Under the pieces are notes generated by a model. The model did not search any database. It was not told the DNA's origin and saw only the letters and a list, made by a program, of their open reading frames with translations. From NCBI RefSeq assembly GCF_902506345.1, contig NZ_LR733413.1, positions 564,531 to 628,530 of the forward strand: DNA of 64,000 nucleotides. Direction: 5' to 3'. Shown here piece after piece: positions 53,241 to 62,168 of the stretch (position 1 is its first letter; each line of letters begins with the position of its first letter). Both the position numbers and the translations under genes were made by a program. This DNA is from Flavobacterium sp. 9R. Its GTDB lineage: Bacteria; Bacteroidota; Bacteroidia; Flavobacteriales; Flavobacteriaceae.

Positions 53241-54629
53241 TTACAAGTGAATCACTTCTCCGTAAGCATCAGCTACGGCTTCCATAACCGCTTCACTCAT
53301 AGTTGGGTGAGGGTGGATGGCTTTTAAGATTTCGTGACCTGTAGTTTCTAATTTACGAGCTACAACTGCTTCAGCAATCATATCCGTAACACCAGCACCA
53401 ATCATATGGCATCCTAACCATTCGCCGTATTTGGCATCGAAAATTACTTTTACAAAACCATCTGCAGCTCCAGAAGCTTTTGCTTTTCCAGAAGCAGAGA
53501 ATGGGAATTTACCAATTTTCAATTCATATCCTTTTTCTTTGGCTTGTTTTTCTGTCAAACCAACAGAAGCAATTTCTGGCGTTGCATAAGTACAACCTGG
53601 TACATTTCCGTAATCGATTGGTTCTACGTGAAGACCTGCAATTTTTTCAACACAGTTGATTCCTTCTGCAGAAGCAACGTGCGCCAAAGCTTGCCCAGGA
53701 GTTACATCTCCAATAGCGTAGTAACCAGGAATGTTAGTAGCATTATAAGCGTTCACTAAAATTTTATCTCTATCAGTGGCAATACCTACTTCTTCTAATC
53801 CAATGTTTTCGATGTTGGTTTTGATTCCAACAGCTGATAATAAAATATCTGCTTCTAAAACTTCTTCACCCTTAGCTGTTTTTACATAGGCTTTTACTCC
53901 AGCACCAGTTGTATCGATTCTTTCTACAGAAGAGTTAGTCATAATTTTAACTCCTGCTTTTTTCATAGAACGTTCCATTTGTTTTGAAATGTCTTCGTCT
54001 TCTACAGGAACAATATTTGGCATAAATTCTACAATAGTAACATCTGTTCCCATTGAGTTGTAGAAATGTGCAAACTCCACTCCAATTGCTCCAGAACCTA
54101 CAATAATCATAGATTTAGGTTGAGTAGGCAAAGTCATCGCTTGTCTGTAACCAATTACTTTTACACCATCTTGCGGTAAGTTAGGTAATTCACGAGAACG
54201 AGCACCTGTAGCAATAATGATGTGATCAGCACTGTATTCAGTTACTTTTCCATCTTTATCAGTAACGTCTAGTTTTTTTCCAGCTTTTAGCTTTCCAAAT
54301 CCATCAATAACGTCAATTTTATTTTTTTTCATTAAGAACTGAACCCCTTTGCTCATTCCGTCAGCTACACTACGGCTACGGTTAACGACAGCACCAAAAT
54401 CTTTATCAAATTCTTTTACAGTCAATCCATAGTCAGAAGCATGTTTTAAATAATCAAAAACTTGTGCTGATTTTAGTAAGGCTTTGGTTGGGATACATCC
54501 CCAGTTCAAGCAAACGCCACCAAGGTTTTCTTTTTCTACAACAGCTACTTTAAAACCTAATTGTGAAGCTCTAATGGCTGTAACATAACCTCCAGGACCA
54601 CTTCCTAAAACTATAATATCGTATTTCAT
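53241..54629 (-). CDS. lpdA: Dihydrolipoyl dehydrogenase (E3)
   Basis: 462 residues. FAD site GSGPGGYVTAIRA at the N-terminus, redox disulfide GGVCLNWGC (Cys40, Cys45), second nucleotide site GSGAIGVEFA, and C-terminal HPHPTMSEAV with the catalytic His-Glu pair. It reoxidises lipoyl groups of 2-oxoacid dehydrogenases or glycine cleavage with NAD+. The other complex subunits are not in the window. Confidence 0.96.
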   Translation of the reverse strand: MKYDIIVLGSGPGGYVTAIRASQLGFKVAVVEKENLGGVCLNWGCIPTKALLKSAQVFDYLKHASDYGLTVKEFDKDFGAVVNRSRSVADGMSKGVQFLMKKNKIDVIDGFGKLKAGKKLDVTDKDGKVTEYSADHIIIATGARSRELPNLPQDGVKVIGYRQAMTLPTQPKSMIIVGSGAIGVEFAHFYNSMGTDVTIVEFMPNIVPVEDEDISKQMERSMKKAGVKIMTNSSVERIDTTGAGVKAYVKTAKGEEVLEADILLSAVGIKTNIENIGLEEVGIATDRDKILVNAYNATNIPGYYAIGDVTPGQALAHVASAEGINCVEKIAGLHVEPIDYGNVPGCTYATPEIASVGLTEKQAKEKGYELKIGKFPFSASGKAKASGAADGFVKVIFDAKYGEWLGCHMIGAGVTDMIAEAVVARKLETTGHEILKAIHPHPTMSEAVMEAVADAYGEVIHL

Positions 54630-54733
54630 TGTATTGTTTTCTTAATTGATTTACTGCAGCAAAATTAAGGATTTATTTTAAAAAAAATTAGCCCTTTCAG
54701 AAGTTTATTAGTTCATAGAATACATATAGAATA

Positions 54734-55276
54734 TTACTTCATTTTTAGATAAGCTTCTAAGTAATTACTTGTTGAAAAATATTCATCTTTTAGTTTTTTT
54801 AAATGGTTGACTATTTCTCGATGTTGTGGGTGATTTGGATTAAGGCAATCTTTAATTTTAGTATCTGTTACTGTTAGCACTAAGTACCAATAGCCTTTTC
54901 TACTGGTGTGAATATCTTCTAAGAGCGGATCTTTTCCTTTGCTTGTTCTGTCTGCATCTATAGCTACTGGGATCAAATTTATCGTCTCCGTTGCTTTCTC
55001 TCGTTCAAAAAAAGACAAATAATACGTTTCATTATTTATGCTAATAGGGACATTTGAATCGACATTTAAATGCTTTAAGTTGTATTTAGCATTGATGAAA
55101 TTATAAAACTCATTGGCATTCTTGGGGTCTTCAAAAATGAATCCGTAAAAATTAGGTAGGTCTTTTTTGAATTTTTTAGCCTTAATTATTTTTTCACCTT
55201 CGATATTTGGAGCAATTTTATAAGGTATACAAGAATAAGCTAGGAGAATTAGAAGACAACAACTGAGTTTTTTCAT
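54734..55276 (-). CDS. Hypothetical lipoprotein
   Basis: 180 residues. Lipoprotein signal ends at LLAYSC; mature part contains KNANEFYNFINAKYNLKHLNV and DPLLEDIHTSRKGYWYLVLTVTDTK. No recognised family. It follows the ABC transporter by 36 bases and may share its transcript. Confidence 0.75.
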   Translation of the reverse strand: MKKLSCCLLILLAYSCIPYKIAPNIEGEKIIKAKKFKKDLPNFYGFIFEDPKNANEFYNFINAKYNLKHLNVDSNVPISINNETYYLSFFEREKATETINLIPVAIDADRTSKGKDPLLEDIHTSRKGYWYLVLTVTDTKIKDCLNPNHPQHREIVNHLKKLKDEYFSTSNYLEAYLKMK

Positions 55277-55312
55277 ACTACTAAGTAAGAACTAATTATG
55301 TGAATGAAATAA

Positions 55313-57067
55313 TTAATTCGCTATCGAAAACTGCGAATCGTACAGGTTTTTATAAAATCCTTTTTCTAGATTGATTAATTCCTGATGGGTTCCTTGTTCT
55401 ACAATCAGACCTTTGTCCATGACTACGATTTTATCTGCGTTTACAATAGTAGCCAAACGGTGCGCAATCACAATAGAAGTTCTGCCTTGTGTAATGGTTT
55501 CGGTAGCACGCTGAATCAATTCCTCTGAATACGTATCAATAGAAGACGTAGCTTCATCCAAAATCAAAATACTTGGATTGGATACAAAAGCTCGTAAAAA
55601 AGCAATCAATTGACGTTGACCAGAAGAAAGCATTACCCCGCGTTCTTTCACGTCAAAATTATAATCATCAGGCAAACTCATAATAAAGTCATGCACCCCA
55701 ATTTTTTTGGCAGCAGCTACTACTTCTTCTCTCGTGATTTCTGGATTATTAAGGGTAATGTTGTTGTAAATAGTATCGGCAAACAAAAACACATCCTGAA
55801 GTACCACAGCAATTTGTTTACGCAGTGAACTTAAAGTATAATTTTCAATATTGTGATGGTCAATATAAATAGAACCGCTGTTAATCTCGTAAAAACGATT
55901 CAATAAATTAATTATAGTCGATTTTCCTGCGCCTGTAGAACCCACAATAGCAATGGTTTGTCCTGCACTAACTTCTAAATCAATGCCTTTGATTACTTCT
56001 TCATCTGGAATATAACCAAAACGAACGTCTTTAAAAAGGATGTTTCCTTCAAAAATAGGTGCCTCCACAGTTCCAGTATCCTGAATTTGGTCTTCGGTAT
56101 CCAAAATATCAAACACGCGATTGGCTGCAATCATTCCCAATTGCATTTCGTTGAATTTATCCGCGATTTGGCGCAAGGGGTTGAATAGCATTCCGATAAA
56201 CATAGTATAGGAAAACAAATCTCCAAATGTGGTAAAATGGTCGCCATTCAATATTTTAATTCCACCATATAAAACGATAAATCCCAAAGTCAAAGACGAG
56301 ATAATATCAGCAATAGGGAAGAAGATGGAGTTGTACAAAATCGTTTTTATCCACGCTTTTCTATGTTTATCATTGATGTTTTTGAATTTATCAAACTCAA
56401 TATCTTCACGATTGAACAACTGTACGATTTTCATTCCCGTTACGCGTTCTTGTACGAAAGTATTCATATTCGCAATTTGGGTACGTACTTCCTCAAAAGC
56501 CACTTGCATTTTCTTTTGGAAAATACGCGTGAAAAAGACCAAAACTGGCATGGCTACAATAACAATCCAAGTGAGTTTCCAGTTCATATAGAACATAAAA
56601 ATAAGCACCACTAGCATTTTCATCAAATCACTAATAATCATGAAAAGTCCTTGACTAAAAATACGTGCGATAGCTTCAATGTCCGATACACAACGAGTTA
56701 CGACTTGTCCAACAGGAACCAAATCAAAGTATTTCATCCTAAAACTTAGCAAATGTGCAAACAATTTAATTCGGATGTCTTTTACAATATCTTGCCCCAA
56801 CCAATTGGCCCAAAACACAAAATAGAATTGCGAAAAAACTTCTAGAAGCAATACAATTCCCATCAAAGAAACATACAAAAGTAAACCTTGTTGGTCATGG
56901 GTTTTGATGTATCCATCGACTGTTTGCTTTAACAAATACGGACGTAAAGCTGCAAAAACCGATAAGGAAATGGCAAAGGCAATGACCCCATTAAATCGTA
57001 ATTGATAGGGTTTTGTATATTTTAAAATTCTTTTGAATAATCGAGTATCGAATGCTTTTGCTTTCAT
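55313..57067 (-). CDS. ABC exporter, fused permease and ATPase (MdlB/MsbA-like)
   Basis: 584 residues. Six membrane helices in about the first 310 residues with LVPVGQVVTRCVSDIEAIARIFSQG; then the nucleotide domain: Walker A GSTGAGKST, signature LSSGQRQ, Walker B ILILDEATSSID and His in the VIAHRLAT switch. It acts as a homodimer or heterodimer exporting lipids or drugs; no partner half-transporter is seen. The repeat element D fills the gap upstream. Confidence 0.93.
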   Translation of the reverse strand: MKAKAFDTRLFKRILKYTKPYQLRFNGVIAFAISLSVFAALRPYLLKQTVDGYIKTHDQQGLLLYVSLMGIVLLLEVFSQFYFVFWANWLGQDIVKDIRIKLFAHLLSFRMKYFDLVPVGQVVTRCVSDIEAIARIFSQGLFMIISDLMKMLVVLIFMFYMNWKLTWIVIVAMPVLVFFTRIFQKKMQVAFEEVRTQIANMNTFVQERVTGMKIVQLFNREDIEFDKFKNINDKHRKAWIKTILYNSIFFPIADIISSLTLGFIVLYGGIKILNGDHFTTFGDLFSYTMFIGMLFNPLRQIADKFNEMQLGMIAANRVFDILDTEDQIQDTGTVEAPIFEGNILFKDVRFGYIPDEEVIKGIDLEVSAGQTIAIVGSTGAGKSTIINLLNRFYEINSGSIYIDHHNIENYTLSSLRKQIAVVLQDVFLFADTIYNNITLNNPEITREEVVAAAKKIGVHDFIMSLPDDYNFDVKERGVMLSSGQRQLIAFLRAFVSNPSILILDEATSSIDTYSEELIQRATETITQGRTSIVIAHRLATIVNADKIVVMDKGLIVEQGTHQELINLEKGFYKNLYDSQFSIAN

Positions 57068-57070
57068 GTT

Positions 57071-57199
57071 TAGGAGCTATTTCCCGCTATCCGTGCAAAT
57101 GTAATTCACTGAACTCCTATTTAAATAAAAGTTGAGTGAAGTAATCTTTTTTGTTTTTAAAGGAAAAACAAAAAAGGATTTCCACTACTATCGGGGCTA
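57071..57199. repeat. Dispersed hairpin element, family 2, copy D
   Basis: Spans the whole gap between the ABC gene start and the truA stop. One end reads TAGGAGCTATTTCCCGCTATCCG, the other (minus strand) TAGCCCCGATAG and ATCCTTTTTTGTTTTTCC with AAAAACAAAAAAGATTAC as the folding partner. The TAG of TAGCCCCGAT is the truA stop codon itself. Copy E at 58093-58192 has the same ordered blocks. Confidence 0.78.
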
Positions 57200-57934
57200 T
57201 TTTAGGTATTCATAAGTGATTTCGGTTAGGTACAAACCATGTGCTGGAACCGAAAAACCTGCTTTTTCTCTGTTTTTACTTTTTATGATGTTTTCAAAAT
57301 CAACCAAAGTGATTTTATGTAATCCCACATTGACTAATGTTCCTACAATAGAACGCACCATATTTCGCAAAAAACGATTGGCCGAAATGGTAAAAATCAA
57401 ACGATTATTTTCCTTTCTCCAAACTGCGTCAAATATAGTGCAATCAAATGTATTTACGTCGGTATTGACTTTCGAAAAGCACTGAAAATCGGTATGATTT
57501 AACAATAATTTAGCAGCTTCATTCATTAATGCCATATCTAAATCTTGGTGGTAATACCAACTGAGTCCTTCTAGGAAAGGGTTTTTTATGGTATTGATAT
57601 GGTATTCGTAAGTACGTTTGGTAGCATCAAATCGGGAGTGCGCCTCATCGCTTACGGGGATAATGTCAAATATGGCGATATCTTTTGGCAAATACGAATT
57701 GAGTTTGTGTACCAGCGTTGCTGTTTCTAGTTTTTTATCACTATCAAAATGAGCATACATTTGGCTGGCATGTACGCCAGTATCAGTTCTGCCAGCACCC
57801 ATAATATTGATAGTGGTGTTCAATAGCACCGAAAGGGCTTTGTTCAGCGTTTCTTGTACAGAGCTGGCATTGGGCTGGTATTGCCAACCGTGATAAGCAG
57901 TTCCGTTATAGGCTAATTGTATAAAGTACCTCAA
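57197..57934 (-). CDS. truA: tRNA pseudouridine synthase A
   Basis: 245 residues. The catalytic Asp51 lies in GAGRTDTGVHA; start RYFIQLAYNGTAYHGWQ and late FLRNMVRSIVGTLV fit TruA. It makes pseudouridine at positions 38-40 of tRNA anticodon stems. Confidence 0.96.
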   Translation of the reverse strand: MRYFIQLAYNGTAYHGWQYQPNASSVQETLNKALSVLLNTTINIMGAGRTDTGVHASQMYAHFDSDKKLETATLVHKLNSYLPKDIAIFDIIPVSDEAHSRFDATKRTYEYHINTIKNPFLEGLSWYYHQDLDMALMNEAAKLLLNHTDFQCFSKVNTDVNTFDCTIFDAVWRKENNRLIFTISANRFLRNMVRSIVGTLVNVGLHKITLVDFENIIKSKNREKAGFSVPAHGLYLTEITYEYLK

Positions 57935-58092
57935 GATGTTTTATGATTTTTGGGTTGTAATCGTGTCATTGTGATGCAATGCTTTAGCAACGATTACTTG
58001 TTTTATTGGCTGCAAATTTACAATCTTTAGGCTGATTTTTTTGATTTTATATCATTTTTGTAACTGCCTGAAAAAATGCCGAATGTTTGATT

Positions 58093-58192
58093 CTAGCCCC
58101 GATGGGAGGGAATATCCTTTTTTTTTATACCTGTCAGGTTTTTAAAACCTTACAGGTATAAAAAAAAAGATAGGAAGGACAGCGGGAACCCC
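58093..58192. repeat. Dispersed hairpin element, family 2, copy E
   Basis: TAGCCCCGATGGGAGGGAATATCCTTTT, then a long near-perfect hairpin (58126-58142 / 58144-58160, TATACCTGT paired with ACAGGTATA, one mismatch) flanked by T9 and A9, then AGATAGGAAGGACAGCGGGAACCC. Shares block order with copy D. The rest of the 369-bp gap between truA and the phosphodiesterase gene is low-complexity AT-rich sequence with no gene seen. Confidence 0.78.
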
Positions 58193-58303
58193 TGTTTATT
58201 TTTTGCCCTTTGTTTTGCTCCAAAAAAAAAGAACTTCAAATTTTGGTTAGAATGGGAAAGAAGCGCTTATTTTTGCTATTTTTTACTTTTAAATTCCATT
58301 GGT

Positions 58304-58795
58304 ATGACCAAAATTCTTTTGCTATCAGATACGCACAGCCACATCGATGAGGCGATTTTGAAACATGTTGCTTGGGCTGATGAAGTTTGGCATGCGGGAG
58401 ATATTGGAGATTTGAGTGTGACCGATACGCTAAAAAAACACAAGATTTTACGTGCTGTGTATGGTAATATCGATGGGAATGAGGCTAGAATTGAATTTCC
58501 CTTACACAATCGGTTTATGTGTGAGCAAGTTTCGGTTTGGATTACGCATATTGGCGGTTATCCAGGGAAATACAACCCTGCCATCAGAGACGAAATGGCG
58601 ACGAATCCGCCTAAGTTATTTATTTGTGGACACTCTCATATTTTGAAAGTTCAATTTGATAAGAAGCATAATTTGTTGCACATGAATCCAGGAGCTGCTG
58701 GGAAAAGTGGTTTCCATCAAGTTCGTACACTGTTGCGATTTGTGATTGATGGCGATAAAATTAAAGACTTGGAGATAGTGGAAATGAAAAAATAA
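58304..58795 (+). CDS. Metallophosphoesterase, YfcE/MJ0936-type phosphodiesterase
   Basis: 163 residues. Metal-binding motifs in order: LLSDTHSH, WHAGDIGD, YGNIDGNEAR, HIGGYPG and FICGHSHILK, and MNPGAAG. This small single-domain phosphodiesterase is cytoplasmic; natural substrate unclear. Its stop codon abuts the stop codon of the convergent histidine kinase with no base between. Confidence 0.93.
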   Translation: MTKILLLSDTHSHIDEAILKHVAWADEVWHAGDIGDLSVTDTLKKHKILRAVYGNIDGNEARIEFPLHNRFMCEQVSVWITHIGGYPGKYNPAIRDEMATNPPKLFICGHSHILKVQFDKKHNLLHMNPGAAGKSGFHQVRTLLRFVIDGDKIKDLEIVEMKK

Positions 58796-60481
58796 CTATT
58801 CGATAGGAACTTGAAGTTTAATAGTGGTTCCTTGATTTTTTTTGGACATGATAACAAATTCCCCTTTCATATTGTTGATTCGTGCTTTGATTCTGTTGAG
58901 TCCGTAACCATCGATACTGTTTTTTTGTAGGTTGTCAAATCCTTTTCCGTTGTCTTTTATTTTGATTGATAGTTGGTTGTTTTCAAGGTTGGTTTCTAGT
59001 TTAGCCCAGTTGGCTTTGCTGTGTTTTAAAATATTGTTTAGTAGTTCTGAGATGATGAAATAAATTTTCATCTCTAGTGCTTCGTCAAATCGGGTTTGTG
59101 TATCTATGGTATTCAAAAATTCAAATTTTACTTTTGAATTCGAGTTTTTTTCACACAAATCATCCAAAGCATATAGTAAACCAAATCGCACCAAAAGCGA
59201 AGGCATCAATTCGTGCGATAAGTCTCTTACTTTATGATGGGCGTCTTCAAGGATGTATTTTGTCTTTATGATTTCATCACATTGATTTTGATTCATTGAG
59301 CTAAAAACATTAAGGTGCATTCCCGCCGAAGACAGCAAAGCACTGATGTTGTCGTGTAGAAAAGCAGCAATTTTTTTACGTTCTGACTCTTGGCCATCTA
59401 TTGTGGCATTGATGATGTTCTGCTGTACTTTACTTTGTATTTCTTTTAATCGATTGTATTGTTTTAATTTTTCGTTTTGGGAAAAAGCATAAAAAATTAA
59501 GAAAATCAATAACGAAATTGTAACGACTAAAATCACAATTTTTTTATTACGCGATTGTTGTTCCAACCAATAGGTTTCTTTTGATTTGTAGGAGTTCGAT
59601 ATTTTGTCTATTTCTCTTTTGTATTCGTCAATTTGAAGGTTAACTCCTGCTAATTGAGCTTTTTTTACTTTATTGTCATTTACTAATTGATCAGAAAGTT
59701 CATTATACTTATTTAAGTAAAAGAGTGCATTTTTAAATTGTTTTCTTTTCTCTAAAAATTGAGAATACTTATAGTAATTTACTGCAAGGTCGAACTTTTC
59801 ATTACTTTTTTCACCCACTTTAACAGCATTCTCAAAGAATGAATTAGCGATATTGTATTTTTTTATTTGAGTATAATATAGTCCATTTAACATGTTAAGG
59901 ATTACAAGTGTAGAGTTTCCTGCATAATGTTTTTTGTATTTATTTAAATACTTTAAATAAGGTAAGCCTTCGATATAGTTGTTAGTTTCAAAATAAGCCC
60001 AAGTTATATTTAATTTTCTTAAATAGATTTTAGTGCTATCATTAATTTTACGTGTATGTAAAAGTGATTTTTGATAATAAAGTAGTCCTTTTTTATATTC
60101 TTTATTTTCAAAAAAATAAATATTAGCGATGTTGTTGTAAATTTTTCCCTTTAAAGTGTCATCTTTTGTTTTGTTAGCATAAATAAGGCTTTTTTTATAA
60201 TAATACATTGCTTTATCCATCAAAAAAAGGTCGTCAAAATTAACACCAATTACATTGTAGGATTTTGCAATTAATTCGTTGCTCTTTAAAATTATTGATT
60301 TAGCTAATGCTAAATTGGATTGTTTTAATGAAATCTCATAATTATCATCTTTCCAGTTTTTGATTGCCTTATTGAGTAATGAGTTTGTATTTTGGATAGA
60401 TATTGTATCAATTGCTTTTTTTTTCTGTGAAAATCCCAAAAGAGGAAATATAGCTAAAAAATAAATTAATATTAATTTCAT
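58796..60481 (-). CDS. TPR-sensor histidine kinase (HisKA_3/NarX-type)
   Basis: 561 residues. Signal peptide to GFSQ, TPR-like repeats at about 30-270 in the periplasm, one membrane helix at 313-333 (KIVILVVTISLLIFLIFYAF), then a short coiled coil and the HisKA_3 dimerisation helix with His376 (AAFLHDNISALLSS). The ATPase domain has the N box ISELLNNILKHS, G1 IKDNGKGFD and G2 GYGLNRIK. It would autophosphorylate and pass phosphate to the LuxR-type regulator at 60793. The tiny lipoprotein gene lies between them on the other strand. Confidence 0.92.
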   Translation of the reverse strand: MKLILIYFLAIFPLLGFSQKKKAIDTISIQNTNSLLNKAIKNWKDDNYEISLKQSNLALAKSIILKSNELIAKSYNVIGVNFDDLFLMDKAMYYYKKSLIYANKTKDDTLKGKIYNNIANIYFFENKEYKKGLLYYQKSLLHTRKINDSTKIYLRKLNITWAYFETNNYIEGLPYLKYLNKYKKHYAGNSTLVILNMLNGLYYTQIKKYNIANSFFENAVKVGEKSNEKFDLAVNYYKYSQFLEKRKQFKNALFYLNKYNELSDQLVNDNKVKKAQLAGVNLQIDEYKREIDKISNSYKSKETYWLEQQSRNKKIVILVVTISLLIFLIFYAFSQNEKLKQYNRLKEIQSKVQQNIINATIDGQESERKKIAAFLHDNISALLSSAGMHLNVFSSMNQNQCDEIIKTKYILEDAHHKVRDLSHELMPSLLVRFGLLYALDDLCEKNSNSKVKFEFLNTIDTQTRFDEALEMKIYFIISELLNNILKHSKANWAKLETNLENNQLSIKIKDNGKGFDNLQKNSIDGYGLNRIKARINNMKGEFVIMSKKNQGTTIKLQVPIE

Positions 60482-60536
60482 TTTTATTAATTAAAATTAG
60501 TAATATTGTTCTGTATAATTTTTAAACATAAACATA

Positions 60537-60737
60537 ATGAAAAAGTTAATTTTAATTGCAATTTGTTCTATTTCTTTTAGTTCATTCTTTACATCATGTA
60601 CTAATGATGAAGATTTGTTACCAGCAGAACAAGCAAAAACAAAAAGTAATTCACTTTCAAAAGGAATTATGGCTGATGATTTACCTGAGGAAGAAGGAAG
60701 AAAAGGTAAGGTAGCAGCTCAAGTGGTTGTTCTTTAG
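60537..60737 (+). CDS. Tiny lipoprotein between kinase and regulator
   Basis: 66 residues. Signal peptide with lipobox FFTSCTNDED (Cys21, acidic neighbours). Mature part of 46 residues is charged in the middle (KGIMADDLPEEEGRKGKV) and ends in AAQVVVL. It is divergent from the kinase (55 bases between start codons), so both may be read from one regulated region. Role unknown; a target or ligand of the two-component system is possible. Confidence 0.7.
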   Translation: MKKLILIAICSISFSSFFTSCTNDEDLLPAEQAKTKSNSLSKGIMADDLPEEEGRKGKVAAQVVVL

Positions 60738-60746
60738 TAATTTTTT

Positions 60747-60776
60747 AAAAAGGATTTTATTTTAAAAATCCTTTTT
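60747..60776. terminator. Bidirectional terminator after the tiny lipoprotein gene
   Basis: Stem AAAAAGGATTTT (60747-60758) / AAAATCCTTTTT (60765-60776), ending in T-run on the plus strand and also T-rich on the minus strand. Serves the convergent lipoprotein and response-regulator genes. Confidence 0.82.
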
Positions 60777-60792
60777 TCTTTTTCTCTCTCTT

Positions 60793-61452
60793 CTATGACT
60801 TTATCAATTTATGTTTTAAAGCATATTTTACAATGCTGATAGTGTTCTTGGCTTTTATTTTTTTCATTATGTTTTTCCGATGTGTTTCTACAGTGTTGGT
60901 ACTTATAAATAACTTTTCACTAATTTCTTTTCCGCTAAATTCTAAAGAAATAAGAATGATGATTTCTATTTCTCTTTCTGTTAAATTAGAGTGGATTTCG
61001 ATTGGAATCGCTTTCGTTTTTGGATTGTTTTTTGTCGCGGTATCAAATATTTTATTTTGTACTGTTTTACAAAAATATTCTTGGCCCATTACAATTACTT
61101 GTATGGCTTCAATGATGCTTTCACTTGCACATTGTTTGGTTAAATAGCCACTTGCTCCAAGCTTCATTACTTCTTTTACAATTTTAAGATCATCATAGCT
61201 GGATAAGATAATTACTTTGCAAGGGTATCCTTTTTTAGAAAACTCTTTAAGTACTTGAATACCGTCTTTTTCTGGCATACTGATGTCTAAAACAAGAACA
61301 TCTGCTTTGTTTTGAACAACTTCCTCGTATATTGTCGTTCCATTGAGTGAAGTTCCAACTACAGAGAATCCTGGAATTGTACTTAAAAGGGTTTTAATTC
61401 CATCAATTAGTATTTGATGGTCATCGGCTAAATGAATATTAATAGTCTGCAT
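60793..61452 (-). CDS. LuxR/NarL-family response regulator
   Basis: 219 residues. Receiver domain with Asp10/Asp11 and phospho-acceptor Asp56 (VLVLDISMPEKDG), then C-terminal helix-turn-helix LTEREIEIIILISLEFSGKEISEKLFISTNTVETHRKNI, of the NarL/FixJ type. It is the natural partner of the HisKA_3 kinase beyond the tiny lipoprotein gene. Confidence 0.94.
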   Translation of the reverse strand: MQTINIHLADDHQILIDGIKTLLSTIPGFSVVGTSLNGTTIYEEVVQNKADVLVLDISMPEKDGIQVLKEFSKKGYPCKVIILSSYDDLKIVKEVMKLGASGYLTKQCASESIIEAIQVIVMGQEYFCKTVQNKIFDTATKNNPKTKAIPIEIHSNLTEREIEIIILISLEFSGKEISEKLFISTNTVETHRKNIMKKIKAKNTISIVKYALKHKLIKS

Positions 61453-61515
61453 GTTGTGGTATTGTTCTTTCCAAATGTATTATTTTTTATTAAAATGAAG
61501 CAATTTTTTTACAAT

Positions 61516-61543
61516 AAAAAAACCCGATTTTAAATCGGGTTTT
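61516..61543 (-). terminator. Terminator of the DUF4293 gene
   Basis: Perfect stem AACCCGATTT / AAATCGGGTT within 61519-61543, followed by a T-run on the minus strand. It lies after the DUF4293 stop and before the response-regulator start. Confidence 0.86.
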
Positions 61544-61572
61544 CTTCGCACAAATAAACTAAGTTTATAGGT

Positions 61573-61986
61573 TTATCTCAATCTGTCCACAGATTTTACA
61601 AGATCTTCATCCTTCTTGATGGCTTTATTAGCTAAAACTAATAACACGATAGCCAAGACAGGTACAAACATCCCAATACCTTTCTCAGAAACCAAAGGGG
61701 TTTCTCCAGATAAATTTAGCGAACGATATACAAACAATCCTAATAAAATTAAATTTAATATCATATTCAATCTGCCCATTACAAATTGATTTTGTCTCTT
61801 TTTAAATGAAAAAATGCTAACTAATGACAGTGTAGTACTTAATCCAAAAAGTGCTACATAAACTGGATTTTGCATAAAATAGAAATCTTTGGCATCAGCT
61901 GTAATCCATAAAGGAAATACATAGGGTGCAACCAAAGTAACCAAAAAGGCCAAAAACAAATAGATCGTCTGAATTCTCTGTATCAT
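61573..61986 (-). CDS. DUF4293 membrane protein
   Basis: 137 residues, four membrane helices. MIQRIQTIYLFLAFLV at the N-terminus and RQNQFVMGRLNMILN after the second helix are the family pattern. It sits divergent to rho, as I recall for flavobacteria. Function unknown. Confidence 0.88.
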   Translation of the reverse strand: MIQRIQTIYLFLAFLVTLVAPYVFPLWITADAKDFYFMQNPVYVALFGLSTTLSLVSIFSFKKRQNQFVMGRLNMILNLILLGLFVYRSLNLSGETPLVSEKGIGMFVPVLAIVLLVLANKAIKKDEDLVKSVDRLR

Positions 61987-62168
61987 TTTACTAATATTCT
62001 AACGCAAAAATATATTTTCTTTTTTATAAATACTATTGTATGATTGATTTTTATTCGTATTATTGCATTATAAATCCGTAAGCACTTCATACTGCGGTTG
62101 ATTCAAGAAAAAAAATCCATTCTATTCTTCACACGATTTCCCAAAATAAATAATCTAATAGAACATTC

